The position numbers and the translations under genes were made by a program. Below the pieces are notes generated by a model. The model was not told where the DNA came from, ran no database searches, and worked only from the letters and a program-made list of their open reading frames with translations. A DNA stretch of 64,000 bases, taken from positions 1,426,001 to 1,490,000 of the forward strand of contig NZ_JAQNDK010000003.1 of the NCBI RefSeq assembly GCF_028368935.1. Direction: 5' to 3'. Position 1 is the stretch's first letter. Each line of letters starts with the position of its first letter. This document shows, piece by piece, positions 33,874 to 46,912 of the stretch. This stretch comes from Sorangium aterium (GTDB lineage: Bacteria; Myxococcota_A; Polyangia; Polyangiales; Polyangiaceae).

Positions 33874-34768
33874 CGACCGTCCCCTTCGCCGTGACCACCG
33901 CGCGCTCGAGCGGGGCGCCGGCGCCGAGGACCACCTGCGCGCCCGGCCAGACCACGCACCCGCGCAGCGCGCCGGCCCCCTCGACCCGCGCCCCCGCGCC
34001 GACCACGCTGCCCGCCACGTCCACGCCCTCGGCGACGGACGCCCCCGGGCCGACGTAGCTCCCCAGGCCGCGCTGCGAGAGCCAGTGCGCGCTCGCCGCC
34101 AGGTACGCGGCCAGCGTTCCGATGTCGTGCCACACGGCGGGCGCCGCGAACGTCGCGAGCGAGCGCCCCTCGCGCAGCCACGGCAGGTACACGTCCCCCA
34201 CCATGCACCCGCGCGGCGGCAGCCTTCGCCGGAGCGCCCCGCCGACCACGTGCACGCCCACGAAATCGCCGCCCGCGACCTCGTCGCCGAAGCGCTCGCC
34301 GCGGAGCCGCACCACCTCGCCCCGCGCGCCGACGCCGATCGTCCCCTCCCCGACCGGCCGCGGCGCGACCGCGAGCGTCGCCCCCGCGCCGTGCCGGCCG
34401 TGCGCCGCGTGCGCCGCCGAGAGCGCCGCCACGTCGAGATCGATCAGGATGTCGCCGTTCCAGAGGACCAGGTCACCCTCGCCGAGCGCGCCCGCCGCGT
34501 TCGCGAGGCCCCCGGCGGTGCCGAGGGGCTCCGGCTCGTGCAGGACCTCGACGGGCACCGGGAACGCCGCGAGCAGATCGCGCGAGAATCGCTCCGCGAG
34601 GTGGGACTTGTTCACCGCGACGCGAACGACGCCGCCCGCGACGAGCCGCTCGGCGATGTGCGCGATGAGCGGCCGATCGCCGAGCCACAGGAGCGGCTTC
34701 GGCATCTCGTCCGTGAGCGGGCGGAGCCGGGTCCCGAGCCCCGCCGCGAGGATCATGGCAGACGCCAT
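33857..34768 (-). CDS. Sugar-1-phosphate nucleotidyltransferase
   Basis: A 303-residue NTP transferase. The signature AMILAAGLGTRLRPLTDEMPKP opens the protein, followed by LLWLGDRPLIAHIAERL, VLWNGDILIDLD and, after the catalytic domain, a left-handed beta-helix-like end (GASVAEGVDVAGSVVGAGARV). It joins a sugar-1-phosphate (mannose or glucose type) to a nucleotide for glycan synthesis. Upstream in-frame codons are possible, but ATGGCGTCTGCC at 34768 fits the family. It lies 122 bases after the kinase/GGDEF gene on the same strand. Confidence 0.85.
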   Translation of the reverse strand: MASAMILAAGLGTRLRPLTDEMPKPLLWLGDRPLIAHIAERLVAGGVVRVAVNKSHLAERFSRDLLAAFPVPVEVLHEPEPLGTAGGLANAAGALGEGDLVLWNGDILIDLDVAALSAAHAAHGRHGAGATLAVAPRPVGEGTIGVGARGEVVRLRGERFGDEVAGGDFVGVHVVGGALRRRLPPRGCMVGDVYLPWLREGRSLATFAAPAVWHDIGTLAAYLAASAHWLSQRGLGSYVGPGASVAEGVDVAGSVVGAGARVEGAGALRGCVVWPGAQVVLGAGAPLERAVVTAKGTVARAAA

Positions 34769-34890
34769 GGCCGCGAGGATCGCCCCTTCACGGGGAACGT
34801 TCAAGAAATCGAGGTCGCTACGGCGCGACCGCGCAGCCGTGCGACGACGCCAGCGGAGATCGCGGCCATCGGCCCCATCCCTCGTTCAGC

Positions 34891-36425
34891 TCACTCCCCC
34901 CGCTCGGGCAGCCCCCGCGCCGCGCGCTCGAGCAGCTCGTGCCCCGTCGCGTCCCCCTCCTCGAGGTGCGCGACGCCGATGCGGAGGGTCATCCGGAAGG
35001 GCGTCGTGGCTGCGCGCCGGAAGCGGTGCTGGCGCACCTTCTCGCCGAGCACCTTCGCGAACGCGGACGACCGGGTCCGACCGATCCCTGGGCAAACGAT
35101 CGCGAGGGTGTCGCGGCGGTAGCGCCCCAGCAGCCCGCCTTCCGGCACATAGATCCTGACGATGCGCGCGAGGTCGCCGAGGATGCGATCGACCCCCGCG
35201 CGGCCCTGCGTCTCCTCGACGCCCTGGAGCCCCTCCACGCTGAGCAGCAGCAGCGAGAGCCTCCTCGTCCGCTGCTCCTTGGCGCGCTGCACCTCTTTCT
35301 TCAGGAAAGCCCGGAGCCGCTCCTCGTGGACGACCGCGGCGAGGTCCTCGTCGCGGTGGCGTGACTCGCCGGCCTTGGGCCCAGGCTCCGGAGGCTTGGG
35401 CCCCGGGTCCGACGGCGAGCTGGCGCGCCGGTCGTCCGTCTCGCCCCCGCGGCTCTCGACCCCGCGGCGGGACGACGGCGGCGGGTTCGTGGGGCGATCG
35501 GGCGCGGGGGGCGGGGTCGACGGGGCGGGCGCGCCGAGCGCCTCCGCCATCAGCGTGACGGCCGCCGTCGCGCGCTCGAAGCGGTCCTTCGGGTCGATCG
35601 CGGTCGCCTGCTGGAACCACGCGTCGAAGGCGGGCGGCAGCCGGATGCTGCTGCGGCGCCGCGCGGCGCGGACGCTCGGCGGCTCGGGCAGCCCGGCCAC
35701 CATCCGCTGGAGGAGCGCGTAGACCGACGGCAGGACGTTGGCCTCGGTCAGCCAGTACGGGCTGCCCACGAGCAGGGCGAAGGCGACGTGCGCGAGCGCA
35801 TGGATGTCGGTCTTCGGCCCGACGGCGACGTCGCCGCGGATCTGCTCGGGCGCCATGTAGAGGGGCGTCCCGACCATCGCCGTGCGGTCCGCCACGCTGC
35901 GGTGCGCCACGACCTTCGCCAGCCCGAAATCCAGGACCTTCACGCAAGGGGAGCCGTCGTCCCGCCTCGTCAGGAAGAGGTTCGCCGGCTTGAGATCCCG
36001 GTGGATGATGGCGGCCGCGTGCATCTTGTCGAGCGCGCGCGCGACCTGGCCCAGGTAGAGGACCACCTCGGCCGGCGGCAGCGGGCCGCGGCGCGCGGAC
36101 AGGCTCGCGAGCTCCTCGCCCTGGAGCAGGTCCATGACGAGGAAGGGCATCCCCGAGTCGGCGTCGATGCCGGCATCGGAGATGTGGACGATGTGATCGC
36201 TCTCGATCGCGCCGTGATCTTGGCTTCCTGGGCGAACCGGGCGCGCTGGGCCGGGTCCTGAATGGAGCCGGGGAGCATCACCTTGAGCGCTCGGCGGCGG
36301 TCCGTGACCTCGTCCACGACCTCGTACACCGCCCCCATCCCGCCCGTCTTGATGGGGCGCACGACGCGGTACCGCCCATGGAAAGGCGTGTCGGGTCGGA
36401 GCTGCGCGAGGCTCGGCGGATCCAT
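34891..36425 (-). pseudogene. Ser/Thr protein kinase fused to a degenerate GGDEF domain, one frameshift
   Basis: The reading frame from the ATG at 36425 encodes the start of a Hanks kinase (FHGRYRVVRPIKTGGMGAVYE, Lys48 in ALKVML) up to about 36210. The rest continues in another frame: HIVHISDAG, IIHRDLKPANLFLTRRDDG, VLDFGLAKV, GTPLYMAPEQI. One added base near 36207-36212, in a CGCG run, would give the smooth reading ITARIESDHIV. Restored, the protein has about 511 residues: kinase 18-280, Pro-rich linker, then a GGDEF-like domain (LSLLLLSVEGLQGVEE to MTLRIGVAHLEEGD) whose signature is RRDTL, so it cannot make cyclic di-GMP. Whether this is a true mutation or a sequence error cannot be settled here. 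Confidence 0.8.
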
Positions 36426-36559
36426 GGGGTGATCGCGGCCCTTGGAGCATAGATCGGACCGGGCCCTGTCCGGTCGCCGTTCGCGCCCCCGAGGTGGGGT
36501 GGGCAGCTGGTGTGCCTGAAAACTCGACGCCTCCGGCGGCCGCGTGGTAGCTCCGCCGG

Positions 36560-37240
36560 GTGGGTTCGTCTGCGCTCGCCGTCCTCTCCGCCGCGAGGCG
36601 GAGCTCCGCGCCTTGGGCCGCGGCCGCGTTGCTCGGCCTCGGCGCCGTGACCGTCATCACAGCGCCGAGCTGCGGCAACGACGCTGTGGGCGTCGACGCC
36701 TGCCGGCGCATCGAGCGTGCCCGGTGCGAGGCGGCCGCCGTGTGCCCGGAGTGGATCGGCTCTGGGGACGCCGAAGAGCGGGTGAACACCTGCGTCGAGT
36801 TCTACTGGGACCAGTGCCTGCACGGCATCGAGAGCGGCGCCGGCGGCGGCCAGGCCGCGGCAGAGCCGACGACCACCCAGGTCGATGCCTGCGTCGCCGC
36901 CGTCGGCGAGGCGCGCGCCTGCGCCAGCGCCAAGGTCGCGTCCATGGCGGGGTGCTCCGCGGCGCCGCTCGCCGAGGGGATCGACCCCGCGATCAGCCCC
37001 TGCGTGGTGATCACCGCCCAGGCGGAGGCGCTCGAGGCCTGCGCGTTCGTCGCCGCCCCGAACGGCGGCGGCGCCGACATCGGCAGCGGCGGCTCTGGCA
37101 GTGCGGGCAGCGGCGGCTCTGGCAGTGCGGGCAGCGGCGGCTCCGGCGGCGACAGCGCCGGCAACGGTGGCTCTGACGGCGCAGGCAGCGGCGGCTCCGG
37201 CGGCGGCAGCGCGGGCAGCGGCGGCTCCGGCGGGCCCTAA
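36560..37240 (+). CDS. Secreted Cys-rich protein with Gly/Ser repeat tail
   Basis: A 226-residue exported protein. An N-terminal hydrophobic segment (AAAALLGLGAVTVITAPSC) could be a signal peptide; the Cys at its end fits a lipoprotein site only loosely. The middle part (about 45-165) carries many cysteines in a pattern repeated in myxobacterial surface proteins (DACRRIERARCEAAAVC, VNTCVEFYWDQC, DACVAAVGEARACASA). The last 60 residues are nearly pure Gly/Ser repeats (GSGGSGSAGSGGSG). A GTG start at 36560 is used. It is divergent from the kinase/GGDEF gene. No function is known. Confidence 0.72.
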   Translation: MGSSALAVLSAARRSSAPWAAAALLGLGAVTVITAPSCGNDAVGVDACRRIERARCEAAAVCPEWIGSGDAEERVNTCVEFYWDQCLHGIESGAGGGQAAAEPTTTQVDACVAAVGEARACASAKVASMAGCSAAPLAEGIDPAISPCVVITAQAEALEACAFVAAPNGGGADIGSGGSGSAGSGGSGSAGSGGSGGDSAGNGGSDGAGSGGSGGGSAGSGGSGGP

Positions 37241-37326
37241 TACCGCTGCGGAAAGCTCCCTCGGACCGCTCTCAGGCTGATCGCCCACCTCGCACCAACC
37301 TGCTAGGTTCAGGGAGGAGTTCGACC

Positions 37327-37560
37327 ATGGCTACGCCGGCAACAGTCCACGTTGATGTGGAGCTCCCTTCCGATCTCGCACAGCTCCGCCTCCCGGCGGG
37401 GGTCGATCGCAGGCTGCAGGCGCTCCTGGACAAGCAGGACCGCGGGGAGAAGCTGTCGGCGGATGAGGCCATCGAAGCCGAGGGGCTCGTCGATCTCGCC
37501 GAGCTGCTCAGCTTGCTGCGCCTCCGCGCATCGCGGAAGGAGCCTGCGCTGACGCGATGA
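37327..37560 (+). CDS. Small protein paired with HNH nuclease
   Basis: A 77-residue acidic-helical protein, MATPATVHVDVELPSDLAQL at its start and ending LAELLSLLRLRASRKEPALTR. The pattern (short strand, then 'LLDKQDRGEKLSADEAIEAEGL' type helices) is like small proteins often encoded directly ahead of HNH nucleases in cyanobacteria and planctomycetes. Its stop overlaps the HNH start in ATGA, and GGAGG at 37315-37319 is its ribosome site. It may be an antidote, partner or regulator of the nuclease; that is inference. Confidence 0.75.
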   Translation: MATPATVHVDVELPSDLAQLRLPAGVDRRLQALLDKQDRGEKLSADEAIEAEGLVDLAELLSLLRLRASRKEPALTR

Positions 37561-37973
37561 GCCGCGACAGCGTGCCCGCGGCGCTCCAGCGTCGCGTCCG
37601 CAAGCGTGCCGCCGATCGATGCGAGTATTGCCGGCTCTCCCAGGTCAGCCAGGAGGCCGCGTTCCATGTCGATCACATCCAGCCGCGGCACGCAGATGGC
37701 CTGACCACCCCGGAGAACCTGGCGCTCGCCTGTGTGTCGTGCTCCCTGCGCAAGGGAGCGCGGACCCATGGAGAGGATCCGAGCACGGGCGACCACGCGA
37801 GCCTTTTCCACCCTCGCTGGGGTCGCTGGGAAGACCACCTCGACGTCACGAGTGATCTGCTGATCGCCGGAAAAACACCGACAGGCCGCGCCACGGTCGC
37901 GCGGCTCCGGATGAATCGGCCTCTCGTCATCGAGATTCGACGTGAAGAGGCGCTGCGGGGTCGATTCCCGTAG
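37557..37973 (+). CDS. HNH endonuclease
   Basis: A 138-residue HNH-family protein. The core reads RCEYCRLSQVSQEAAFHVDHIQPR then ENLALACVSCSLRKG, giving the two CxxC zinc pairs and the His-Asp-His active site. The C-terminal half (SLFHPRWGRWEDHLDV) is typical of stand-alone HNH proteins with an unknown DNA target. The ATG overlaps the stop of the small upstream gene (ATGA), so both are made together. Such pairs behave like mobile or defence-linked cassettes in other bacteria, but no system is proven. Confidence 0.88.
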   Translation: MSRDSVPAALQRRVRKRAADRCEYCRLSQVSQEAAFHVDHIQPRHADGLTTPENLALACVSCSLRKGARTHGEDPSTGDHASLFHPRWGRWEDHLDVTSDLLIAGKTPTGRATVARLRMNRPLVIEIRREEALRGRFP

Positions 37974-38221
37974 AGGGCGCCCGCTGCTTCCGCGAGCTCA
38001 TTTCAAGCCTTGCAGCGGCCAGGCCCCCGGCGTCCAGGCGCAGCCGCGGCGCCGCCCCGCGCGGGCGGCGCATCCGCCAGCTCGCCCGCGAGCGCCGTCG
38101 TCCCCGGCGCCTCCTCCCGCGGGCCTCGCTCGGCCGCGCGCCGCGCCGGGCGCGGCGCCCGCGCAGCGGGGCCGCGTTTCATGTGGCGCCGTTCCCCGGC
38201 TTGGACTAGTGCCCCCTGCCG

Positions 38222-38824
38222 ATGGGCCGAGCTCGAGCTGGTTTCGGAACCTTGTTCGCAGCGGATCGCGCGCGCGGGCGCTCCCCGCGACCCCGGGCTG
38301 GCCGGTGCGCCCTGGCGCTCGCCGTGCTCGCGCTCACGGCCTGCGCCGACGGGTCCAACAGCGACGACGACCTGCAGCTCGGGACGTCGGTGACCATCGA
38401 CCCGCTCGCCTTCCTTGGCGACGTCCAGTGCTCCGGCTCGGACGAGCCGGAGGCCATCCGCAGCTACGTCGCCACGCTCACCGACAACAGCGCGGAGGGC
38501 GGGCCGTCCCCCCTCGCCTCGTCGCCGCCAGTCTCCTGTGCGTGGAGCGTGTCGTTCACCTCCGTCGTCGAGGGGCACAAGTACACGGTCAGGATCGACG
38601 GCTACGGGGGGGAGCTCGCCGACGAGCTCACGCCCGAAGGTGGCGAGACCTCCGGGAACCCCGAAATGCTGCTCCCCAACGGTGACAAGGCCGACCCGAT
38701 CTGGACGTGGGAGTGCCCCGGCCCCGACCCCGACGCCCCGGACAGCGCCGGATCGATCGTGGCGGAGAAGGACGTAGAAATCGTCGTCCGGACGTGCGCC
38801 CCGCCCACCCGCTTCGAGCCCTGA
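38222..38824 (+). CDS. Putative lipoprotein of unknown function
   Basis: A 200-residue protein. An Arg-rich start (residues 1-28) leads to the hydrophobic stretch CALALAVLALTAC, where LTAC is a good lipobox and Cys41 the likely acylated residue. The mature part begins ADGSNSDDDLQL, a typical flexible linker, then a beta-rich domain with EGHKYTVRIDGYGGELAD and two or three cysteines (VQCSG, VSCAW, WECPG, RTCAP). No family is recognised. Lipid attachment would be finished by the lnt-encoded enzyme. Confidence 0.72.
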   Translation: MGRARAGFGTLFAADRARGRSPRPRAGRCALALAVLALTACADGSNSDDDLQLGTSVTIDPLAFLGDVQCSGSDEPEAIRSYVATLTDNSAEGGPSPLASSPPVSCAWSVSFTSVVEGHKYTVRIDGYGGELADELTPEGGETSGNPEMLLPNGDKADPIWTWECPGPDPDAPDSAGSIVAEKDVEIVVRTCAPPTRFEP

Positions 38825-39255
38825 CCCTTCCGGCGCCCCCGTTGCGCCGCCTCAAGCTCCCGCCGCGCTGTCCAGCGCCCCCGCCCAGGACGCTCCAGCC
38901 GCGCTGTCCGGCACCCCTGATGCGCCCTCGACGGCGCCTCGCAGCGTCCGCCGAGGAGCCGGCGGCAGGCCGCGATCCACGCCCGCCGCGCGCGGGGAGG
39001 AACGCCCTCTGAGGCCGGCAAACCCTTTGCGCCAGCCTGCCCCTTGGAGTACCTGAACGCATCCGTCGCATCCCCTGAACAGCGTGGGTCATAGGGCGCG
39101 CGGCGAAGGCCGGGCTCCACCTCGTCGCTCGTCGATCGAGGCCAGGGCCGCTTCCGCCGCTCCGCTCGACGCTCGATCCGCGCTGGGATGGGCCTCTACG
39201 ACGGGGGCCGAGCGCGCGCCGCGCCCGCCCCCCGCGCCTCGGGTGCAGGTCCCCC
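38825..39255. other. Region upstream of gyrA
   Basis: About 430 bases between the lipoprotein gene and gyrA. Frames here are Arg/Pro/Ala-rich and I see no gene. It should contain the gyrA promoter, but no clear -35/-10 pair, hairpin or operator was recognised. Confidence 0.5.
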
Positions 39256-41875
<2,620 letters not shown>

Positions 41876-41883
<8 letters not shown>

Positions 41884-42532
41884 AGGTCGACCGGGCGCCG
41901 AGCTCGGTCGACGGCCCGTCCGCAGCCCCCGCGGCGCGACCACCACACGAGGGACCGACGGTGGTCCTCGGGTCGACCGGACGGGGAGCTCGGTGGCCGA
42001 CGAGGGCCGCTAGCTCGGTCACGTGCTCGTCGTGCGCGCCCATCGCCATGAGCGCGTCGGCGAGCCGCAGGACGTACTCGACGTTCGAGCCGCTCGGGCC
42101 GTGCGACGCGAGCACCTGCGCGGCGATCTCGGGGAGCGGCGCAGCGCCCAGGTAATCGGGGTTATCCGGCGTGGCCAGGTACACGATGGCCGACCGGGCC
42201 GTGATCTCCGCGCGCACCGCCGCCCCATCCGCAAGGTGGAGCGGCACGTCGTGGCGCGCATATCCGCCCTTCTCGCGGTGGTCCAGCGCGCGGAGCACCT
42301 CGTCGAGCTCGGCCTCGCCAACGCGATAGGCCATCCCCCAGCAGAGGGCGCCAGGCGACGGGATGAGCGTGACCACCCGCCCGGGCGCCCCGGGGACGCC
42401 CCGATGGTCTGTGGACCCCTGCCAGAAGCGGCGGGCCCACCCCGTGATGTACCCTGGCACCATCCGCTCGAAGCGGAAGGCAGGCCGCCAGATCAACGAA
42501 CCGTAACCGAAGATCCACGCCTCGCGGTCCAC
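41876..42532 (-). CDS. Gamma-glutamylcyclotransferase, ChaC-like
   Basis: A 218-residue protein. The substrate-binding motif [10 protein letters not shown] opens it, [12 protein letters not shown] follows, and the catalytic Glu lies in LDHREKGGY. ChaC-type enzymes cleave glutathione to 5-oxoproline and Cys-Gly. The last 40 residues are a low-complexity tail that overlaps the end of gyrA by eight bases on the opposite strand. The gene ends a probable minus-strand operon: amidase, enoyl reductase-like, ChaC. Confidence 0.87.
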
Positions 42533-42575
42533 GGGGCGATTGTACCAAACCGCGCCGGCCGTCAGCCGCTGCAGC

Positions 42576-43772
<1,197 letters not shown>

Positions 43773-43811
43773 GGGGGGCAGCCTTGATACCACGACCGCG
43801 GGCGGGAACGG

Positions 43812-45314
43812 TCAGCGCCGGCACCACGAGAGCGACGGCGGCACCCAGCCGCCGAACGAGCGCTCCAGGTGCTCCGCCACGGCGATCGTCACGTGATCGT
43901 TGCCGTGGATCGCCGCCACCTGGACGCCGAGCGGCAGCCCCTCGCCGTTGAGGCCCAGCGGCACCTGCGTCGCCGGCATCTCCATGACGTTGAGCACCGC
44001 GGTGTATGTCCACTGGAAGGGCGGCAGCAGCGGCGCGTAGTGCCGCGGCGCGGGGCTCGGATAGGACGGGTAGAGCATCACGCCCTGCTCGCCGATGCGC
44101 GACACGAGCTCGGCGCGCAGCGCCTTGCCGAGCTCCAGGGCGCGCTCGACGCGCGCCGGCAGCAGCCCGCCGACGTCCTCCAGCAGCGCGAGCCCCAGCG
44201 CGGGCAGCGTGTGCGTCGAGCGGCGGACCGACCAGCGGGCGAGCTCACGCGGCAGGCTGACCGGGCGGCCACCACCGAGCAACGCCCGGAACGTGACGCC
44301 CCCGGACGTGCCCACCATTGCCGTCCAGATGTCGAGCGCCCGCGCGAGGAGGTCGATCCTCGCCTCGACCACCGTCGCCCCGCAGGCGGCGAGCGCCTCC
44401 GCCGCCTTCCGCTGCGCGGCCACGAGATCGGCGCTCACCCGGCGCACGCCGTCGTGCTCGACGGAGAGCACCGTCAGCGCGCCGAGATCGACCGAGGCCG
44501 GATCGCCGAGCGGCAGCGGCGCACAGCCCGGATCGCGCGCGTCGGGGCCGGCGAGGATGCGGAGCACCGGCATGAGATCCTCGGCGCGCCGCGCGATCGG
44601 GCCCGTCGTCATGAAGCGGAGCCCCCGCTCGCCCGGCAGCGGGAACTGGCCCGTGGTCGGCACGAGCCCGCCGGTCGGTTTGTGGCCGAAGACGCCGTTG
44701 AAGAACGCCGGCATGCGGATGGATCCGCCGATGTCCGAGCCGAGGCCGACCGGCGCGCCGCCCGCGCCGATCACCGCGGCCTCGCCGCCCGAGCTGCCGC
44801 CCGCGGTGCGCGCCGGGTCGTAGGGGTTGTTCGTCCGGCCGTAGAGCCGGTTGTTCGTCTCCATCCACATGCAGAGCTCCGACACATTGGTGACGCCGAG
44901 CGGGATGAAGCCTGCGGCGCGCAGGCGCGTGACCGTCACGGCGTCCTCCTCCGCGCGCACGTCGGCGCGGGCGACGAGCCCCGCGGAGTTCGGCATACCG
45001 GCGACGGCGAAGCTCTCCTTGATGGAGCACGGGACGCCGAGGAACGGCGGCGCGCCCGCGGCCCCGCCCTCATCGAGGAGCGCGTCGACCGCGCGCGCCT
45101 CGGCGCGGGCGGCCTCGAACCGGTCCGCCACCATCGCGTTGAGCGTCGGGTTCACGCGCTCGATGTGCCGGATATGGGCCTCCACGACCTCGGCCGACTT
45201 CACGGCTCGTTCGCGGATCAGCGCAGCGAGCCGGGTCGCGGAGAGCAGGAGCAGCGGATCTCGTGACAGCATGCGTGCGGCGAGGATCAGGCTCGGGACG
45301 ACGACCCAGGTCAA
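43812..45314 (-). CDS. Amidase signature family hydrolase
   Basis: A 500-residue amidase with the Ser-cisSer-Lys triad: Lys in GVPCSIKESFAVAG, cis-Ser in ARTAGGSSGGEAAV, nucleophile Ser in GSDIGGSIRMPAFFNG. The N-terminal hydrophobic stretch MTWVVVPSLILAARML resembles the membrane-binding segment of fatty-acid amide hydrolases, suggesting a lipid amide substrate, but a shorter start at the Met 15 residues on would remove it. It heads a minus-strand set with the enoyl reductase-like and ChaC-like genes. Confidence 0.88.
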   Translation of the reverse strand: MTWVVVPSLILAARMLSRDPLLLLSATRLAALIRERAVKSAEVVEAHIRHIERVNPTLNAMVADRFEAARAEARAVDALLDEGGAAGAPPFLGVPCSIKESFAVAGMPNSAGLVARADVRAEEDAVTVTRLRAAGFIPLGVTNVSELCMWMETNNRLYGRTNNPYDPARTAGGSSGGEAAVIGAGGAPVGLGSDIGGSIRMPAFFNGVFGHKPTGGLVPTTGQFPLPGERGLRFMTTGPIARRAEDLMPVLRILAGPDARDPGCAPLPLGDPASVDLGALTVLSVEHDGVRRVSADLVAAQRKAAEALAACGATVVEARIDLLARALDIWTAMVGTSGGVTFRALLGGGRPVSLPRELARWSVRRSTHTLPALGLALLEDVGGLLPARVERALELGKALRAELVSRIGEQGVMLYPSYPSPAPRHYAPLLPPFQWTYTAVLNVMEMPATQVPLGLNGEGLPLGVQVAAIHGNDHVTIAVAEHLERSFGGWVPPSLSWCRR

Positions 45315-45418
45315 GGGCCCGCCACCCCGGGTCCGTCGATCGCCCCCGCCCCATCCCGGGCGCGAGACGCGCGCGGCCCTCGCCGAGCGTCCTCCTGGGC
45401 GCCGGGGGCGCTGGCCGC

Positions 45419-46489
45419 CTACTCTTCCGCGGCCTGCGCCGCGCCCGCAGCCTGCCCCGCGCCCGCAGCCTGCCCCGCGCCCGCGGCCTGCCCCGCGCCC
45501 GCGCCCGCGCGCTGCACCGGCGCGGCGGCGACCGCGCGCTCCCGCGCTCGCTGCGGGAAGGCCCAGCGCACCGCCCCGGTCACCAGCCAGTCGACCGCCC
45601 CCCGGTCGTCGACCTGGATGCCGGGATCGAGGTATACCTGCACCCGTTCGCTGAGCTCTGCTCCGACCTCCAGCACGCTCGTCGACACGACGCGGTGCGC
45701 GCCGCGGTGGTCGATCGAGAACGCCTGGTCCGGGCTCACCCAGAACCCGCGCGGCAGCTCGATGATGGCGAATTCCCTTATCGTCGACTTCTGGATGGCG
45801 TTCCGCCCCGGGTCACCGCCGAACGACACAGAGTGCTGCAGCTGGGCCCCGAGCCGCGCGGGCCGCGCCACGCGGACGTACGCCTGGACGAGGGGCGCCA
45901 CCTGGTTCTTTCCCGAGCCGAGCGCGCGCTTCGTCGCCGAGTCGAGGACGAGATCCGTGCCGAGGACCAGCGCGAACCGCGGCGTGCCGACCACGCGGAC
46001 GAGCGGCCGGATCAGGACGTCGCCGAGCCCCACGTCGCGCTGGCCCTCGATGTCGCCCGCATACGCGAGCGGCAGGTCTGCGCGCAGCGAGAACGTCCTG
46101 GTGAAGGCGTAGTCCCCCCGGAGCACCGCCGCGTTGAAGAAGCTGGTCTTGCTTTGCGAGTAATCGTTCCGGAGCTCGAGGAACGTGCTGAAGTTGGCGG
46201 CCGCCCTCGGTTGCGTCCGGGGCGCCGCTGCGGCGGGCCGCTCCGGCGCAGCAGGTGGCTGCGCAGGCGGCGCGGGTGGCAGCGACGGCCGCGCGGGCTG
46301 TGCGCCCGCGAGCGCCATGGGATCCGCTGGATGCGCAGGATCGGCGCGGGCCGCGGCGGCGCCGGTAGAGGCGCCGCTCAACACGAGGAGCCCGACCGTG
46401 CCGAGAGAGGCCACGCGGCGGCGCTGCAGACCCCAGGGCGAGACCGGTCGATCGGCAGGGCGCGCCTGCGCGACGCGATGCGCTTGCAT
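45419..46489 (-). CDS. Exported beta-barrel-like protein with AGAGQAA repeat tail
   Basis: A 356-residue protein. After a basic N-terminus comes a likely signal segment (VASLGTVGLLVLSGASTGAAAARA), then a Pro/Ala-rich linker to about residue 95. A beta-rich domain follows, with alternating strands such as FSTFLELRNDYSQ, YAFTRTFSLRADLPLAY and FALVLGTDLVLD, typical of outer-membrane transporter-like barrels. The C-terminus repeats AGAGQAA three to four times. No precise family is recognised; outer-membrane location is inferred. Confidence 0.7.
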   Translation of the reverse strand: MQAHRVAQARPADRPVSPWGLQRRRVASLGTVGLLVLSGASTGAAAARADPAHPADPMALAGAQPARPSLPPAPPAQPPAAPERPAAAAPRTQPRAAANFSTFLELRNDYSQSKTSFFNAAVLRGDYAFTRTFSLRADLPLAYAGDIEGQRDVGLGDVLIRPLVRVVGTPRFALVLGTDLVLDSATKRALGSGKNQVAPLVQAYVRVARPARLGAQLQHSVSFGGDPGRNAIQKSTIREFAIIELPRGFWVSPDQAFSIDHRGAHRVVSTSVLEVGAELSERVQVYLDPGIQVDDRGAVDWLVTGAVRWAFPQRARERAVAAAPVQRAGAGAGQAAGAGQAAGAGQAAGAAQAAEE

Positions 46490-46869
46490 GCCAGGTTCAT
46501 GGGTGTGTCGCGCGATCTGGCGGCAGTCGGTTCAAGACAGCACTCTGCACCTCGGGCGCGCATGATCCGACGTCCGGTGTTTGCGCACCTCTCCCCCGGC
46601 GCTCCAGCATCCTGGCCGCGCCCTCGCCTCCGCGCGCTCCACGCGACGCGCTCGGCGCGCCTCGCTCGACTCGCCCGGCGTCACGCTCGAGTCGCGCTCG
46701 AGCGACACATCCGTGCACATCGAGCGCGATGCATCGCCGTTCGAGACACCGCTGGCCGAGCTCCCGGACAGCGCCGGTCCGTGCCGAACATCACGCGGTT
46801 CACGTGCGTGTGCTCGAACAAAAAACTGCACGAAATGCCGCAGAAACAAGCGTTCTGTAAAGAAACAAC
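46490..46869. other. Region upstream of the ilv leader
   Basis: About 380 bases between divergent genes. GC content falls toward its right end (from about 46810), where AT-rich strings such as AACAAAAAACTG occur, as is common near strong promoters in GC-rich genomes. No gene is seen. Confidence 0.5.
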
Positions 46870-46897
46870 TTGACGCGACGCAGCAGCTCTGTAGGGT
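46870..46897 (+). promoter_or_regulatory. Candidate sigma-70-type promoter of the ilv operon
   Basis: TTGACG at 46870-46875 and TAGGGT at 46892-46897 with a 16-base spacer, just before the leader peptide ATG at 46913. A 5-bp inverted repeat GTAGA/TCTAC (46896-46909) overlaps the start region. If correct, the 5' untranslated part is only a few bases long. The role is inferred from sequence and position. Confidence 0.5.
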
Positions 46898-46912
46898 AGA
46901 AGCATCTACGCC

